A stretch of 13,471 nucleotides of DNA from DASQDT01 sp036380435 (GTDB lineage Bacteria; Acidobacteriota; Blastocatellia; Pyrinomonadales; Pyrinomonadaceae). Positions 6,476-13,360 of the stretch are shown one piece after another. Position 1 is the stretch's first letter. Each line of letters starts with the position of its first letter. The notes below the pieces were generated by a model. The model did no database searches and was not told where the DNA came from. It saw only the letters and a program-made list of their open reading frames with translations. The stretch lies in assembly GCA_036380435.1 (NCBI GenBank), contig DASVES010000004.1, positions 1 through 13,471 of the forward strand, written 5' to 3'. The position numbers were made by a program, and so were the translations under genes.

Positions 6476-7552
6476 ATGAGAGTAATGAATAAACTTTTCT
6501 TCCGGGCGGCCGCCCTTTGCCTCGTCGCCGCTTCGATGGCCGTGGGCCAGGATCAGCAGCAGGGGCAGCAGTCGTCCTCCGCCCCTTCCTCGGGGCAGCA
6601 GACGGGCGCGAACTCGGGCACCCTCGGCATGGTGTCGGACGCGATGGGCATCAAGAGGTATCAGCTCGGCCCCGGCGACGTTGTCGAGCTGCGCGTCTAC
6701 AACGACCCGACCCTGACGGGCAAGTACACTGTAGACGTTGACGGCAACATCGATATCCCGCTCGTCGGCACCATCCCGGCCAAGTGCCGCACCGATCTGG
6801 AGATGAAGGAAGAGGTGCTGAAGGGGCTGAAGAAGTATCTCAAAAACCCCTCGATCAGCCTCTCCGTCGCCGAGCGCAACAGCCGCCCGATGGCCACGGT
6901 CTTCGGCGCGGTGCGCGCCCCGACGCGCGTCCAGATGAATCGCCGCGTGCGTCTGATCGAACTGCTCGCCGTCGCCGGCGGGGCCACCGAGCAGGCCAGC
7001 GCCGACATCCAGATTTATCACACCGAGCAGATCATGTGTCCGACCGCGGAAGACCTGATCATCATGGAGGCCGAGAAGAAGACCGACGACGCCATCGGCG
7101 TGCCCTTCAACTTCTATAACATCGCCGACGTGAAGGCCGGCAAGCAGGACGCCAACCCCTACATCCGCCCCGGCGACATCATCATCGTTCAGGAGGCGTT
7201 CCCCATCTTCGTCACCGGCGCCGTCGTCCAGCCGAGCAACCTCTACCTGCGAAACGACATGACGCTCTTCCGCGCCATCGCCCAAGTCGGCGGGCTGCGG
7301 AAGGACGCGAAGACCGACAAGATTTATATCTACCGCAAGAGCAAGGGCAAGCCGGCCGAACCGCTCATCGTCAACTTCGACGCCATCAGAAAAAACAAGG
7401 CGCCCGACGTACTCCTTGAGCCTTACGACATCGTCGAAGTGCGCGACGCCTCACCCTGGAGCGCGTCCATGCTGCCGAAGACGCTTCTCGGCATCGCCAC
7501 CGGCGCCGCGCAGAACGTCGTCAGCGCCGGCTCGGTCAGGATCATCAACTAA
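6476..7552 (+). CDS. Polysaccharide export protein, Wza/SLBB type (358 aa)
   Basis: Periplasmic or outer-membrane export protein of the Wza/Poly_export family, which forms the channel for capsule or exopolysaccharide. A Sec signal peptide covers about residues 1-25 (LFFRAAALCLVAASMAVG). There is no proper lipobox around Cys15, so it seems not to be a lipoprotein, unlike E. coli Wza. A Gln/Ser-rich linker runs to about 55. The Poly_export domain is about 60-133 (YQLGPGDVVELRVYNDPTLT). Two SLBB-like domains follow, about 137-240 (with an insertion) and 243-325 (FVTGAVVQPSNLYLRNDMTL, then FRAIAQVGGL). AAAGGA (6463-6468) is 7 bp before ATG 6476; ATG 6485 is in frame but less well placed. A strong terminator follows. 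No Wzc kinase or glycosyltransferase is nearby. Confidence 0.92.
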   Translation: MRVMNKLFFRAAALCLVAASMAVGQDQQQGQQSSSAPSSGQQTGANSGTLGMVSDAMGIKRYQLGPGDVVELRVYNDPTLTGKYTVDVDGNIDIPLVGTIPAKCRTDLEMKEEVLKGLKKYLKNPSISLSVAERNSRPMATVFGAVRAPTRVQMNRRVRLIELLAVAGGATEQASADIQIYHTEQIMCPTAEDLIIMEAEKKTDDAIGVPFNFYNIADVKAGKQDANPYIRPGDIIIVQEAFPIFVTGAVVQPSNLYLRNDMTLFRAIAQVGGLRKDAKTDKIYIYRKSKGKPAEPLIVNFDAIRKNKAPDVLLEPYDIVEVRDASPWSASMLPKTLLGIATGAAQNVVSAGSVRIIN

Positions 7553-7580
7553 GGGCGGGGCGCGAGTTCCATCACGTCGG

Positions 7581-7609
7581 GGCCGGCCGCGTGTGCGACC
7601 GGCCTTTTT
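7581..7609 (+). terminator. Rho-independent terminator of the export-protein gene
   Basis: GGCCGG (7581-7586) pairs with CCGGCC (7599-7604); after one mismatch an inner CGC/GCG pair closes a GTGT loop. TTTTTCTTTTT follows directly. It lies 28 bp after the stop. Confidence 0.9.
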
Positions 7610-7717
7610 CTTTTTCACCGTCAAGGACGCCGCTGGCGACTCGGGCCGATTGGCCCGTCTGTGGTAAATTACCCCTTCGTCTTTCGCCGTAATAATCAAT
7701 CGACAGGAGTTGACCGA

Positions 7718-8035
7718 ATGGATAGCAGGAGCCGCGCGGGCGTAGCCTCGGGCAAGAGTCGTCGCCGCAAGACAATCGTCATCACGCTGGCGGTCGTCGC
7801 CGTCGTCATCGCGCTAATCGCCTACGAGCAGGTGGCCCTGCTCTACGTGATCTCGACGCTGAGCGTCGTGGCGCTCCTCTTCATCGTCGCGTGGTCGAAC
7901 CTGGAGGGCGCGCGCCGCCCCGCGGGCGCTGCGCCGCTCGACGACTCGGCGGCCATCGGCAGCGGGATCGCCGCCGCCGCCCCCGCGAGCAACCCGCGCG
8001 GCACGGCCGCGCGCGCCGGCAGGACGAGGCGCTAG
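7718..8035 (+). CDS. Small two-helix membrane protein (105 aa)
   Basis: No family is recognised. It has a basic N-terminus (about 1-18, KSRRRK), hydrophobic helices at about 19-35 (TIVITLAVVAVVIALIA) and 40-60 (ALLYVISTLSVVALLFIVAW), and a Pro/Ala/Gly-rich basic tail (SNPRGTAARAGRTRR). The positive-inside rule puts both ends in the cytoplasm. ATG 7718 is chosen because AGGAG (7705-7709) is 8 bp upstream. Just before it, CGGGCC/GGCCCG (7642-7657) forms a 6-bp hairpin, and GGTAAATTACC (7663-7673) is a perfect 11-bp palindrome that could be an operator. It is separated from neighbours by terminators on both sides, so it is probably its own unit. Confidence 0.75.
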   Translation: MDSRSRAGVASGKSRRRKTIVITLAVVAVVIALIAYEQVALLYVISTLSVVALLFIVAWSNLEGARRPAGAAPLDDSAAIGSGIAAAAPASNPRGTAARAGRTRR

Positions 8036-8198
8036 GGTCGGCCGCACCCCGCTTTCGACTTCCTACGCTTGCCGCCGCCGCTCACACGCGCGACACAAAA
8101 CATCATGCCCGACACGTCAGGCCGCACTCGTCTTCAAGGGTAACGCGAAGCGTCCGCGAAGGCCCGCGCGCCGCGCCCGTCGCGTTCGTCACACAGGC

Positions 8199-8247
8199 CG
8201 GTCGCCGCACTGCTCTCAGGAGTTCTAAAGCGGCGGCCGACCTTTTT
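8199..8247 (+). terminator. Rho-independent terminator of the 105-aa gene
   Basis: CGGTCGCCGC (8199-8208) pairs with GCGGCGGCCG (8230-8239), 10 bp with one G-U pair and a 21-nt loop. After ACC comes TTTTTGTTT. The loop is long, but stem and T tract are good. It lies 164 bp after the 105-aa gene. Confidence 0.6.
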
Positions 8248-8249
8248 GT

Positions 8250-8279
8250 TTGGCGCGTCCCCCCCGCCCTTGCTATGAT
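8250..8279 (+). promoter_or_regulatory. Sigma70 promoter of the matrixin-like protease gene
   Basis: -35 TTGGCG (8250-8255), 18-bp spacer, -10 TATGAT (8274-8279) with an extended -10 TGC just before it (8271-8273). Transcription would start near 8286, about 98 nt before the ATG at 8384. Confidence 0.7.
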
Positions 8280-8286
8280 TCGGAAG

Positions 8287-8305
8287 TCTCGCGGCAACCG
8301 CGAGA
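8287..8305 (+). other. 5'-end mRNA hairpin
   Basis: TCTCGCGG (8287-8294), loop CAA, CCGCGAGA (8298-8305): an 8-bp perfect stem. It begins 7-8 nt after the -10 box, so it would form the very 5' end of the transcript and could protect it from 5'-end decay. Confidence 0.55.
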
Positions 8306-8383
8306 GACCCAATTCACCATTACAAACATTCCCCGCGGTAATAAGTTCTCGGCGGACGGTTTTTCCGAATCAAGGGAAGGTTC

Positions 8384-10489
8384 ATGCGTACACTGTTAAC
8401 CCTCGTTCTCCTGACCGGACTCCTGGCCCTGCCCGCCGCGCCCGCGCGCTCCTACACACTCCAGTACACGGCACTGGGCGCTGCCCTTCAGGTCAAGTGG
8501 CCGACCACGACGATCAACATCGCGCTCTCTACTTCGCTCAACACGCCGCCGGCCAACATCGAGGCCACGCCGGCCGAAGTGGTCGCCGCCGCGCGCCGCG
8601 CTCTCAAGACGTGGTCAGAGGCCGCGAATATTCAATTCGTCATCACGACCTCGGGCGCCGAGGCGCTCGACCCCAACGACAACATCAGCCTCATCACCGT
8701 CTCACAGGTCAACGCCACGCAGCTCAGTTGCTCCCCGATGCAGCAGGGGCGCGCCCGCGTGAGTTTCGACTCCGTCACTGGCAACATTATCGAGGGCGAC
8801 GTGGCCATCAACCCCAACCTGTGCGCGCGCTTCTCGACCGACGGGCGCGACGGCACCTTCGACCTCGAATCGACCCTCGTCCACGAGCTGGGCCACGTCC
8901 TGGGTCTGGAGCACACGGGCGTGGTGGGCGCGTCGATGCAGCCGCGGCAGGGGACGAACGGATTTTACGGCCTGCCCGCGCTGGCGACTCGCACGCTCGC
9001 GGAGGACGACCGAACGGGGCTGCGCGCCATCTACGGGCCGCGCGCCGGGACGGGTTCGATTGCGGGCGTGGTCAACTACGCGAGCGGCGCCCCGGCCTTC
9101 GGCGCGCACGTCTGGGCCGAGAGCCTGACGACGGGCGAGGTCGTCGCCAGCAACATCGCGCTGCCCACCGGCGCTTACCGCATCGACGCCCTGCCGGCCG
9201 GCTCCTACCGAGTGCTTGCGGAGCACCTCAACGAGCCGGTGGACGCGTCCCAGATCGCTTCGCGCTCGGGCGCTTATCAGGGACTGGCGAACGGCACGGC
9301 TCCGTTCATCGCGAGGGAGGTCGGCAACTTCGACGTGGCCGACGGCGCCGTCACGCAGCTCTCCTTCACCGTGTCGGGTTCACCCTTGCTCAACCCGGCG
9401 TGGATCGGCACGGGCGGGCAACTCTCGAAGATTGCCGCGCCGCTCGTGCCGGGCCGCACGACGAACATTTTAGTCGGCGGCGACGGCATCACCGATGGGA
9501 ACTTCAGCATCCTCGCAACACCCAGCATAAACTCGCCGCACATGACCGTGTCGAACGTACAGAGTCAGGGCTTCGGCTTCGGCATTCCCGTCATCAGTTT
9601 CGACGTGACGGTCGGCGCGGCGGCCCCGCCCGGCGAGTACAGCCTGCGGCTCCAGAACGGGGCGGGCGAGATCGCCTTCGTCACGGGCGGACTGATCATC
9701 GACCTGCCCGCCGGCGTGACCACGGGCAACCCCATCGACGACTCGACCTTCTTCGTCGCGCAACACTACCGCGACTTCCTCAACCGCGAGCCGGACGCCG
9801 CGGGCCTCCAGTTCTGGACTAATCAGATCACCTCCTGCGGCGCCGACGCCGCCTGCCGTGAAGTCAAACGCGTCAACGTCTCGGCCGCCTTCTTCCTCTC
9901 CATCGAGTTTCAGGAGACCGGCTTCCTCGTCTACCGCGTACACACCGCCGCCTTCGCCACACGGGAGCGACTGCGCTTCCGAGACTTCCTGCTCGACCAG
10001 CAGCGGGTCAGCCGGGGCGTGGTAATCGGGACGCCCGGCGCCGAGGCGTTGCTTGAGGCGAACACGCTGGCGTACCTGAACGAGTTTGTCGCGCGGCCCC
10101 AGTTCCTCGCGCTCTACCCGACGACGCTTTCGGCCGCGCAGTTCGTTGACGCGCTCAACCGGAACGCAAACGGCGCGCTGTCGGCCGACGAGCGCAACAC
10201 GCTCGTCAATGAACTGACCAACAGCACGAAAAACCGCGCACAGGTCTTGCGGGCCGTGGCCGCGGATGCTGAGCTGCGCGGGGCCGAATTCAACCCGGCC
10301 TTCGTCCTGACGGAGTACTTCGGCTACATGCGACGCAACCCCGACGACGCGCCGGAGCCGGGCCTCAACTTCAACGGCTACAACTTCTGGCTCACGAAGC
10401 TCAACGGGTTCGGCGGTAACTACATCTCGGCCGAGATGGTCAAGGCCTTCATCACGAGCGGCGAGTACCGGCAGCGATTCGGCCTCTAA
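8384..10489 (+). CDS. Secreted matrixin-like metalloprotease with DUF4214-type C-terminus (701 aa)
   Basis: Exported zinc protease. The signal peptide is about residues 1-22 (LLTLVLLTGLLALPAAPARS). The matrixin-like catalytic domain is about 24-218: VHELGHVLGLEH gives zinc ligands His167, His171 and His177 with catalytic Glu168, and Met185 (VGASMQP) is the likely Met-turn. Residues 223-290 (GSIAGVVNYASGAPAFGAHV) match a carboxypeptidase-regulatory-like fold. Residues 325-440 look like an Ig-like or secretion beta domain. Residues 455-701 are DUF4214-like (HYRDFLNREPDAAGLQFW; later YNFWLTKLNGFGGNYISAEM, then VKAFITSGEYRQRFGL). Its role is probably surface attachment, inferred. AGGGAAGG precedes ATG. 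It has its own promoter and terminator and converges on the S8 protease gene. No Cys switch-type propeptide is obvious. Confidence 0.9.
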   Translation: MRTLLTLVLLTGLLALPAAPARSYTLQYTALGAALQVKWPTTTINIALSTSLNTPPANIEATPAEVVAAARRALKTWSEAANIQFVITTSGAEALDPNDNISLITVSQVNATQLSCSPMQQGRARVSFDSVTGNIIEGDVAINPNLCARFSTDGRDGTFDLESTLVHELGHVLGLEHTGVVGASMQPRQGTNGFYGLPALATRTLAEDDRTGLRAIYGPRAGTGSIAGVVNYASGAPAFGAHVWAESLTTGEVVASNIALPTGAYRIDALPAGSYRVLAEHLNEPVDASQIASRSGAYQGLANGTAPFIAREVGNFDVADGAVTQLSFTVSGSPLLNPAWIGTGGQLSKIAAPLVPGRTTNILVGGDGITDGNFSILATPSINSPHMTVSNVQSQGFGFGIPVISFDVTVGAAAPPGEYSLRLQNGAGEIAFVTGGLIIDLPAGVTTGNPIDDSTFFVAQHYRDFLNREPDAAGLQFWTNQITSCGADAACREVKRVNVSAAFFLSIEFQETGFLVYRVHTAAFATRERLRFRDFLLDQQRVSRGVVIGTPGAEALLEANTLAYLNEFVARPQFLALYPTTLSAAQFVDALNRNANGALSADERNTLVNELTNSTKNRAQVLRAVAADAELRGAEFNPAFVLTEYFGYMRRNPDDAPEPGLNFNGYNFWLTKLNGFGGNYISAEMVKAFITSGEYRQRFGL

Positions 10490-10507
10490 AGCCGTTTTTG
10501 ATTTGCC

Positions 10508-10568
10508 GTAGGACAGGCATTCCTGCCTGTCATGTGAAATTCAAGACAGGCATTCCTGCCTGTCCTAC
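10508..10568. repeat. Paired palindromic repeat (REP/BIME-like)
   Basis: GACAGGCATTCCTGCCTGTC occurs exactly twice, 10512-10531 and 10545-10564. Each copy is an 8-bp stem (GACAGGCA/TGCCTGTC) with a TTCC loop. Outer GTAGG (10508-10512) and CCTAC (10564-10568) also pair, so the whole can fold as two hairpins within a larger stem. Palindromic pairs of this layout are typical of REP elements; the class here is inferred. Confidence 0.85.
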
Positions 10569-10578
10569 ATAGACTGAC

Positions 10579-10638
10579 GCGACATAACAATAAGGCGGGA
10601 CGAGTTTTGAAAACTCCTCCCGCCTTATTTTATGTCGC
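10579..10638. terminator. Bidirectional terminator with 27-bp stem
   Basis: GCGACATAA (10579-10587) / TTATGTCGC (10630-10638), then after a one-base bulge AATAAGGCGGGA (10589-10600) / TCCCGCCTTATT (10618-10629), then GAGTTT/AAACTC around a TGA loop. T runs lie on both exits of the GC-rich core, so it should stop both convergent protease transcripts. Confidence 0.88.
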
Positions 10639-10694
10639 CCGCGGACGCTGCGTCTTGACGACCGCGGCGGCAAGGCGAAGACCCTTCGGCCGAC

Positions 10695-12842
10695 TCAGTC
10701 GCCCATGAGGATGCCGTCGCCCATGAGGATGCCGTCGCCGGCCAGGATTCCGTCACCCATCAGGATACCGTCGCCCATCAGAATCCCGTCGCTCATCATG
10801 ATGCCGTCGAGCGTGATGCCGTCGCCCATGAGGATGCCATCGCTCATCATGATGCCGTCGCTCATCATGATTCCATCGCTCATCATAATGCCGTCGCTCA
10901 TCATAATGCCGTCGAGCGTCGTGCCGTCGCCCATCAGGATTCCGTCACCCATGAGGATGCCATCACCCATGAGGATGCCGTCGCCCATCAGGATACCGTC
11001 GCTCATCATGATGCCGTCGCCCATGAGGATGCCATCGCCGGCCAGGATGCCGTCGCCCATCAGGATGCCGTCACCCATCAGGATTCCGTTACCCTGCACG
11101 AAGCCGTCGCTCATCATGATGCCGTCGCCCATGAGGATGCCGTCGCCCATGAGGATGCCGTTGAGGAGGATGGGGTGCTCGTTGAAGAGGACGCCGCCGG
11201 AGTAGAGCACGCGCGTCGCGGCCGGGACGAGTTCGCCGCCGATGCGGACGGACTGGCCGAGCTGGCTGAGGGCGACGTTGTGGTTGAAGACCTGATCGCC
11301 GGCGCGGAGCTTGTCGGCGTTGGGCACGATGGCGCCGGCCATCTCGACGGCCGCCGCGACGTTCAACTGGCCCGCGCCCTGCCGGAGCTGCGCCTGCATC
11401 TTGTCGAACCACACTTCGCCGCCGAGACCCTGCGCCGTGCGGAGCAGCGCGGCCTTGACGAGCACGGGGGAGAGCGTCTTGTTGCGCTCAAGCATCAGCG
11501 CAACCGTGCCCGTGACCATCGGGGCGGAGAACGACGTGCCGTAGTACTTGTAGTAGGCGTCGCGCTGCGCGCCCGGCGAGGCCGGGGAGACGACGCGGTC
11601 GGGGCGCTGGTCGGCCGAGTAGGTGTCGGCCGTCTGCGACATCGGGGCGACGACGCCGCGGCCGGGCGCGAGCAGGTCGGGCTTGGCGAGGTGGTCGAAC
11701 TGCGTGGGGCCGTTCGAGGAGAAGCCGGCCATGCGGTCGTCGGAGCGCCACGCCGTGCCGTTGGTGTCGGAAGCGCCGACGGTGATGACGTAGGGGCTGT
11801 TGCCGGGGCTTTTGATGGAGCCGTAGACGGTGCGGTAGATGGGCTGGCCGGCGGCGTCCTTGCCCGTCTCGAAGCGGCCGAGGTTGCCGGCGCTGGCGAC
11901 GACGACGATGCCGGCGCGGACGGCGCGGGCCACGGTCTGGCAGAGCGGGTCGGTCTTGTAGGACTCGCGGACGGTGGCGCCGACGCTCATGTTGATGGCG
12001 CGAATCTGGTAGCGCGCGCGGTTGTTGATCACCCAGTTGACGGCGCTCATCACGGCGCTCGTGGAGCCGACGCCGTTGCCGTCGAGGGCCTTGAGGTCGA
12101 TGATGCTGGCTTCGGGAGCGATGCCGGCGTAGCTGCCCGCGTAGCCGGCCGAGGCCGCGCCGTTGCCGGCGATGATGCCCGCCACGCCCGTGCCGTGACC
12201 GGCCTTGTCGGCGTTGCTCACGCCGTCGCCCATCAGGATGCCGTCGCCCGCGAGGATGCCGTCACCGGCGAGGATGCCGTCGGCCTGCGCGCTGCCGGTC
12301 GAGGTGAAATCGACGGCGGCGAGGACGCGGGATTTGCCGTTCGTGCCCTGAAAGTCGGGGTGGCCGGCGCTGACGCCGCTGTCGATGACGGCGATGGTGA
12401 CGCCCTTGCCCGTCAGGCTGTTGCGGCCATTGTTGCCCGAGCCGGCCTGCACAATCGAGGCGCCCGTCGCTTCGCGCGTCAGGTTCATCGAGGCGGCCAC
12501 GGGGCGGTCGGGCGAAACGTAATGCACGTCTTCACGCGCGGCCAGAGCACCGAGGGCGCTCGCCGGAACCACGGCGACGAAGGAGTCGAGCGCGCCGAAG
12601 TCCTGACGGACAGAGCCGCCCTGCGCGGCGACTGCGCTCTTGGCGGCCTCGCGGTTGCCGTTGGTCTGGACGATGATGCGCTGAGAGCCGCCGGCCTGCG
12701 TCGCAAACTCGGGGGCGAGTTTGCTGTCGGCCTTGGCGCCCTTGTCGGCTTTCTTCTTGGCCGAGGCTTCGGGAGTGAGCGGGGCGAGAGAGATGGTGAG
12801 GAGGCTGATGACGGTCAGCATTGAAGTGGTTCGACGCAACAT
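10695..12842 (-). CDS. Secreted S8 subtilase with hexapeptide-repeat tail (715 aa)
   Basis: Exported serine protease of the subtilisin/kexin family. The signal peptide is about residues 1-28 (SMLTVISLLTISLAPLTPEASA), followed by a Lys/Ala-rich stretch, an inhibitor-I9-like prodomain (about 53-117) and the S8 domain (about 145-500). The triad is Asp154 (VIDSG), His216 (GHGTGVAG) and Ser437 (GTSFSAPM); the oxyanion Asn is Asn320 (ASAGN). Three hexapeptides GI-L-[AM]-G-D are inserted at 189-206 between Asp and His. After a linker (501-561), residues 562-715 are 26 hexapeptide units running to the stop. ATG 12842 is chosen for its signal peptide and AAGAAGGGA (12849-12857); the frame extends to 12995 but upstream looks non-coding. 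There is no sorting signal after the repeats. It converges on the matrixin-like protease gene. Confidence 0.93.
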   Translation of the reverse strand: MLRRTTSMLTVISLLTISLAPLTPEASAKKKADKGAKADSKLAPEFATQAGGSQRIIVQTNGNREAAKSAVAAQGGSVRQDFGALDSFVAVVPASALGALAAREDVHYVSPDRPVAASMNLTREATGASIVQAGSGNNGRNSLTGKGVTIAVIDSGVSAGHPDFQGTNGKSRVLAAVDFTSTGSAQADGILAGDGILAGDGILMGDGVSNADKAGHGTGVAGIIAGNGAASAGYAGSYAGIAPEASIIDLKALDGNGVGSTSAVMSAVNWVINNRARYQIRAINMSVGATVRESYKTDPLCQTVARAVRAGIVVVASAGNLGRFETGKDAAGQPIYRTVYGSIKSPGNSPYVITVGASDTNGTAWRSDDRMAGFSSNGPTQFDHLAKPDLLAPGRGVVAPMSQTADTYSADQRPDRVVSPASPGAQRDAYYKYYGTSFSAPMVTGTVALMLERNKTLSPVLVKAALLRTAQGLGGEVWFDKMQAQLRQGAGQLNVAAAVEMAGAIVPNADKLRAGDQVFNHNVALSQLGQSVRIGGELVPAATRVLYSGGVLFNEHPILLNGILMGDGILMGDGIMMSDGFVQGNGILMGDGILMGDGILAGDGILMGDGIMMSDGILMGDGILMGDGILMGDGILMGDGTTLDGIMMSDGIMMSDGIMMSDGIMMSDGILMGDGITLDGIMMSDGILMGDGILMGDGILAGDGILMGDGILMGD
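10698..11159 (-). repeat. 18-bp tandem repeat coding 26 hexapeptides
   Basis: Reading in gene order the units are 14 GILMGD, 7 GIMMSD, 2 GILAGD, 2 five-residue forms (GTTLD, GITLD) and 1 GFVQGN. Both five-residue forms are followed by GIMMSD. The four-unit series GILMGD-GILMGD-GILAGD-GILMGD occurs at units 5-8 and again at 22-25. Codons differ between units at synonymous sites, so the protein sequence is kept more strictly than the DNA. Confidence 0.95.
12225..12278 (-). repeat. Three hexapeptide units inside the catalytic domain
   Basis: Codes GILAGD, GILAGD, GILMGD (residues 189-206), the same unit as the C-terminal tail over 1 kb away in the gene. It sits in the loop between catalytic Asp154 and His216, ten residues before the His. 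Confidence 0.95.
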
Positions 12843-13359
12843 TTCGTGTCCCTTCTTTCCGGCGCCTGATTTCTGTCTGCTGCCCAAGCAGTGGAGGAAG
12901 GAATCGGCGCCACTCAAACTCAAAATTTTCAAGTAAATCGTTGAAGGAGTCTCGAGTTCTGCTCGTGAGGCTTGAGAGCTAAAGGCCGCTTTCACTCTCG
13001 AACCCCGAAACTCCTGTCAACGATCTTGCACTCCCCTATTACAACGGACGTGCCACTAAAGAGCACCGCCGAAGGGACACCGGCGGACGCACTTAAACCT
13101 CAAAGCTTGAACTGTTTACAGGAACGAACGACGAAGGCGGGAAACTCGCATGACGGAAGCCAATTTGGATACCAAGTATCCACGCCCAGAGCAGAACAGC
13201 CGACTAATGCGGGTATCTTGCAAAATCAGCGGCTAATTCAGAAAACTAGACGAGTGTGGATAAGTGTGTACCGGGTATGCAGTGTGTACCCGGTACACAC
13301 TTAAAGGCTTTGCCTCAAAAGCTCGTCTTGCCTCATAAGTCGGCGGGCTGCCTCAAAAG
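12843..13359. other. Lower-GC intergenic region rich in palindromes
   Basis: About 517 bp upstream of the subtilase gene with no supported long gene and visibly more A/T than the rest of the window. It holds the subtilase leader, AAAATTTT near 12922-12929, a hairpin TGGATAC (13166-13172) / GTATCCA (13176-13182), the palindromes at 13261-13303 and short repeats at 13311-13360. A clear promoter for the subtilase was not found. Frames here (12972-13304 +, 13150-13236 +) lack coding character. Confidence 0.5.
13261..13303. repeat. 16-bp inverted repeat with nested palindrome
   Basis: TAAGTGTGTACCGGGT (13261-13276) and its exact complement ACCCGGTACACACTTA (13288-13303) flank an 11-nt loop. The right arm overlaps a second 19-bp palindrome, GTGTGTACC-C-GGTACACAC (13282-13300). 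The two foldings exclude each other. It lies just after the 3' end of the - strand gene at the right edge; there is no clear T tract, so operator, terminator or recombination site are all possible. Confidence 0.8.
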
Positions 13360-13360
13360 T
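13311..13360. repeat. Three short direct repeats TGCCTCAWAAG
   Basis: TGCCTCAAAAG (13311-13321), TGCCTCATAAG (13329-13339) and TGCCTCAAAAG (13349-13359), spaced 18 and 20 bp. On the - strand they fall in a 20-codon frame (13363 to 13301) whose ATG overlaps the stop of the edge gene. Confidence 0.65.

Larger units (their letters stand above)
8036..8383 (+). other. Intergenic region with terminator, promoter and leader
   Basis: 348 bp without a gene. The first 160 bp show nothing clear. The rest holds a terminator (8199-8247), a promoter whose -35 begins 3 bp after the T tract (8250-8279), and a leader of about 98 nt that opens with a hairpin (8287-8305) and ends with a ribosome site (AGGGAAGG, 8373-8380). 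Confidence 0.6.

Noticed and set aside
7891..9822. 643-codon + strand frame
   Set aside because: Out-of-frame shadow of the matrixin-like gene; Arg-rich with no domain.
10698..11159. CRISPR array
   Set aside because: The 18-bp units are contiguous with no unique spacers and encode protein in one frame.
10698..11159. RTX calcium-binding repeats
   Set aside because: RTX has a nine-residue GGxGxDxUx period; here the period is six and no GGxG is present.
10705..11205. + strand frame of MRMPSP-type repeats
   Set aside because: An 18-bp repeat keeps several frames open on both strands. It is antisense to the subtilase tail and has no start signals.
11175..12824. 549-codon + strand frame
   Set aside because: Antisense shadow of the subtilase; composition (Asp, Gly, Ala, Val, Arg) comes from GC-rich codons read backwards.
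13150..13236. 28-codon + strand frame MTEANLDTKYPRPEQ
   Set aside because: Too short, contains a hairpin, and shows no coding bias typical of this genome.
12972..13304. 110-codon + strand frame
   Set aside because: It has no ribosome site and poor codon bias, and it runs through the palindrome.
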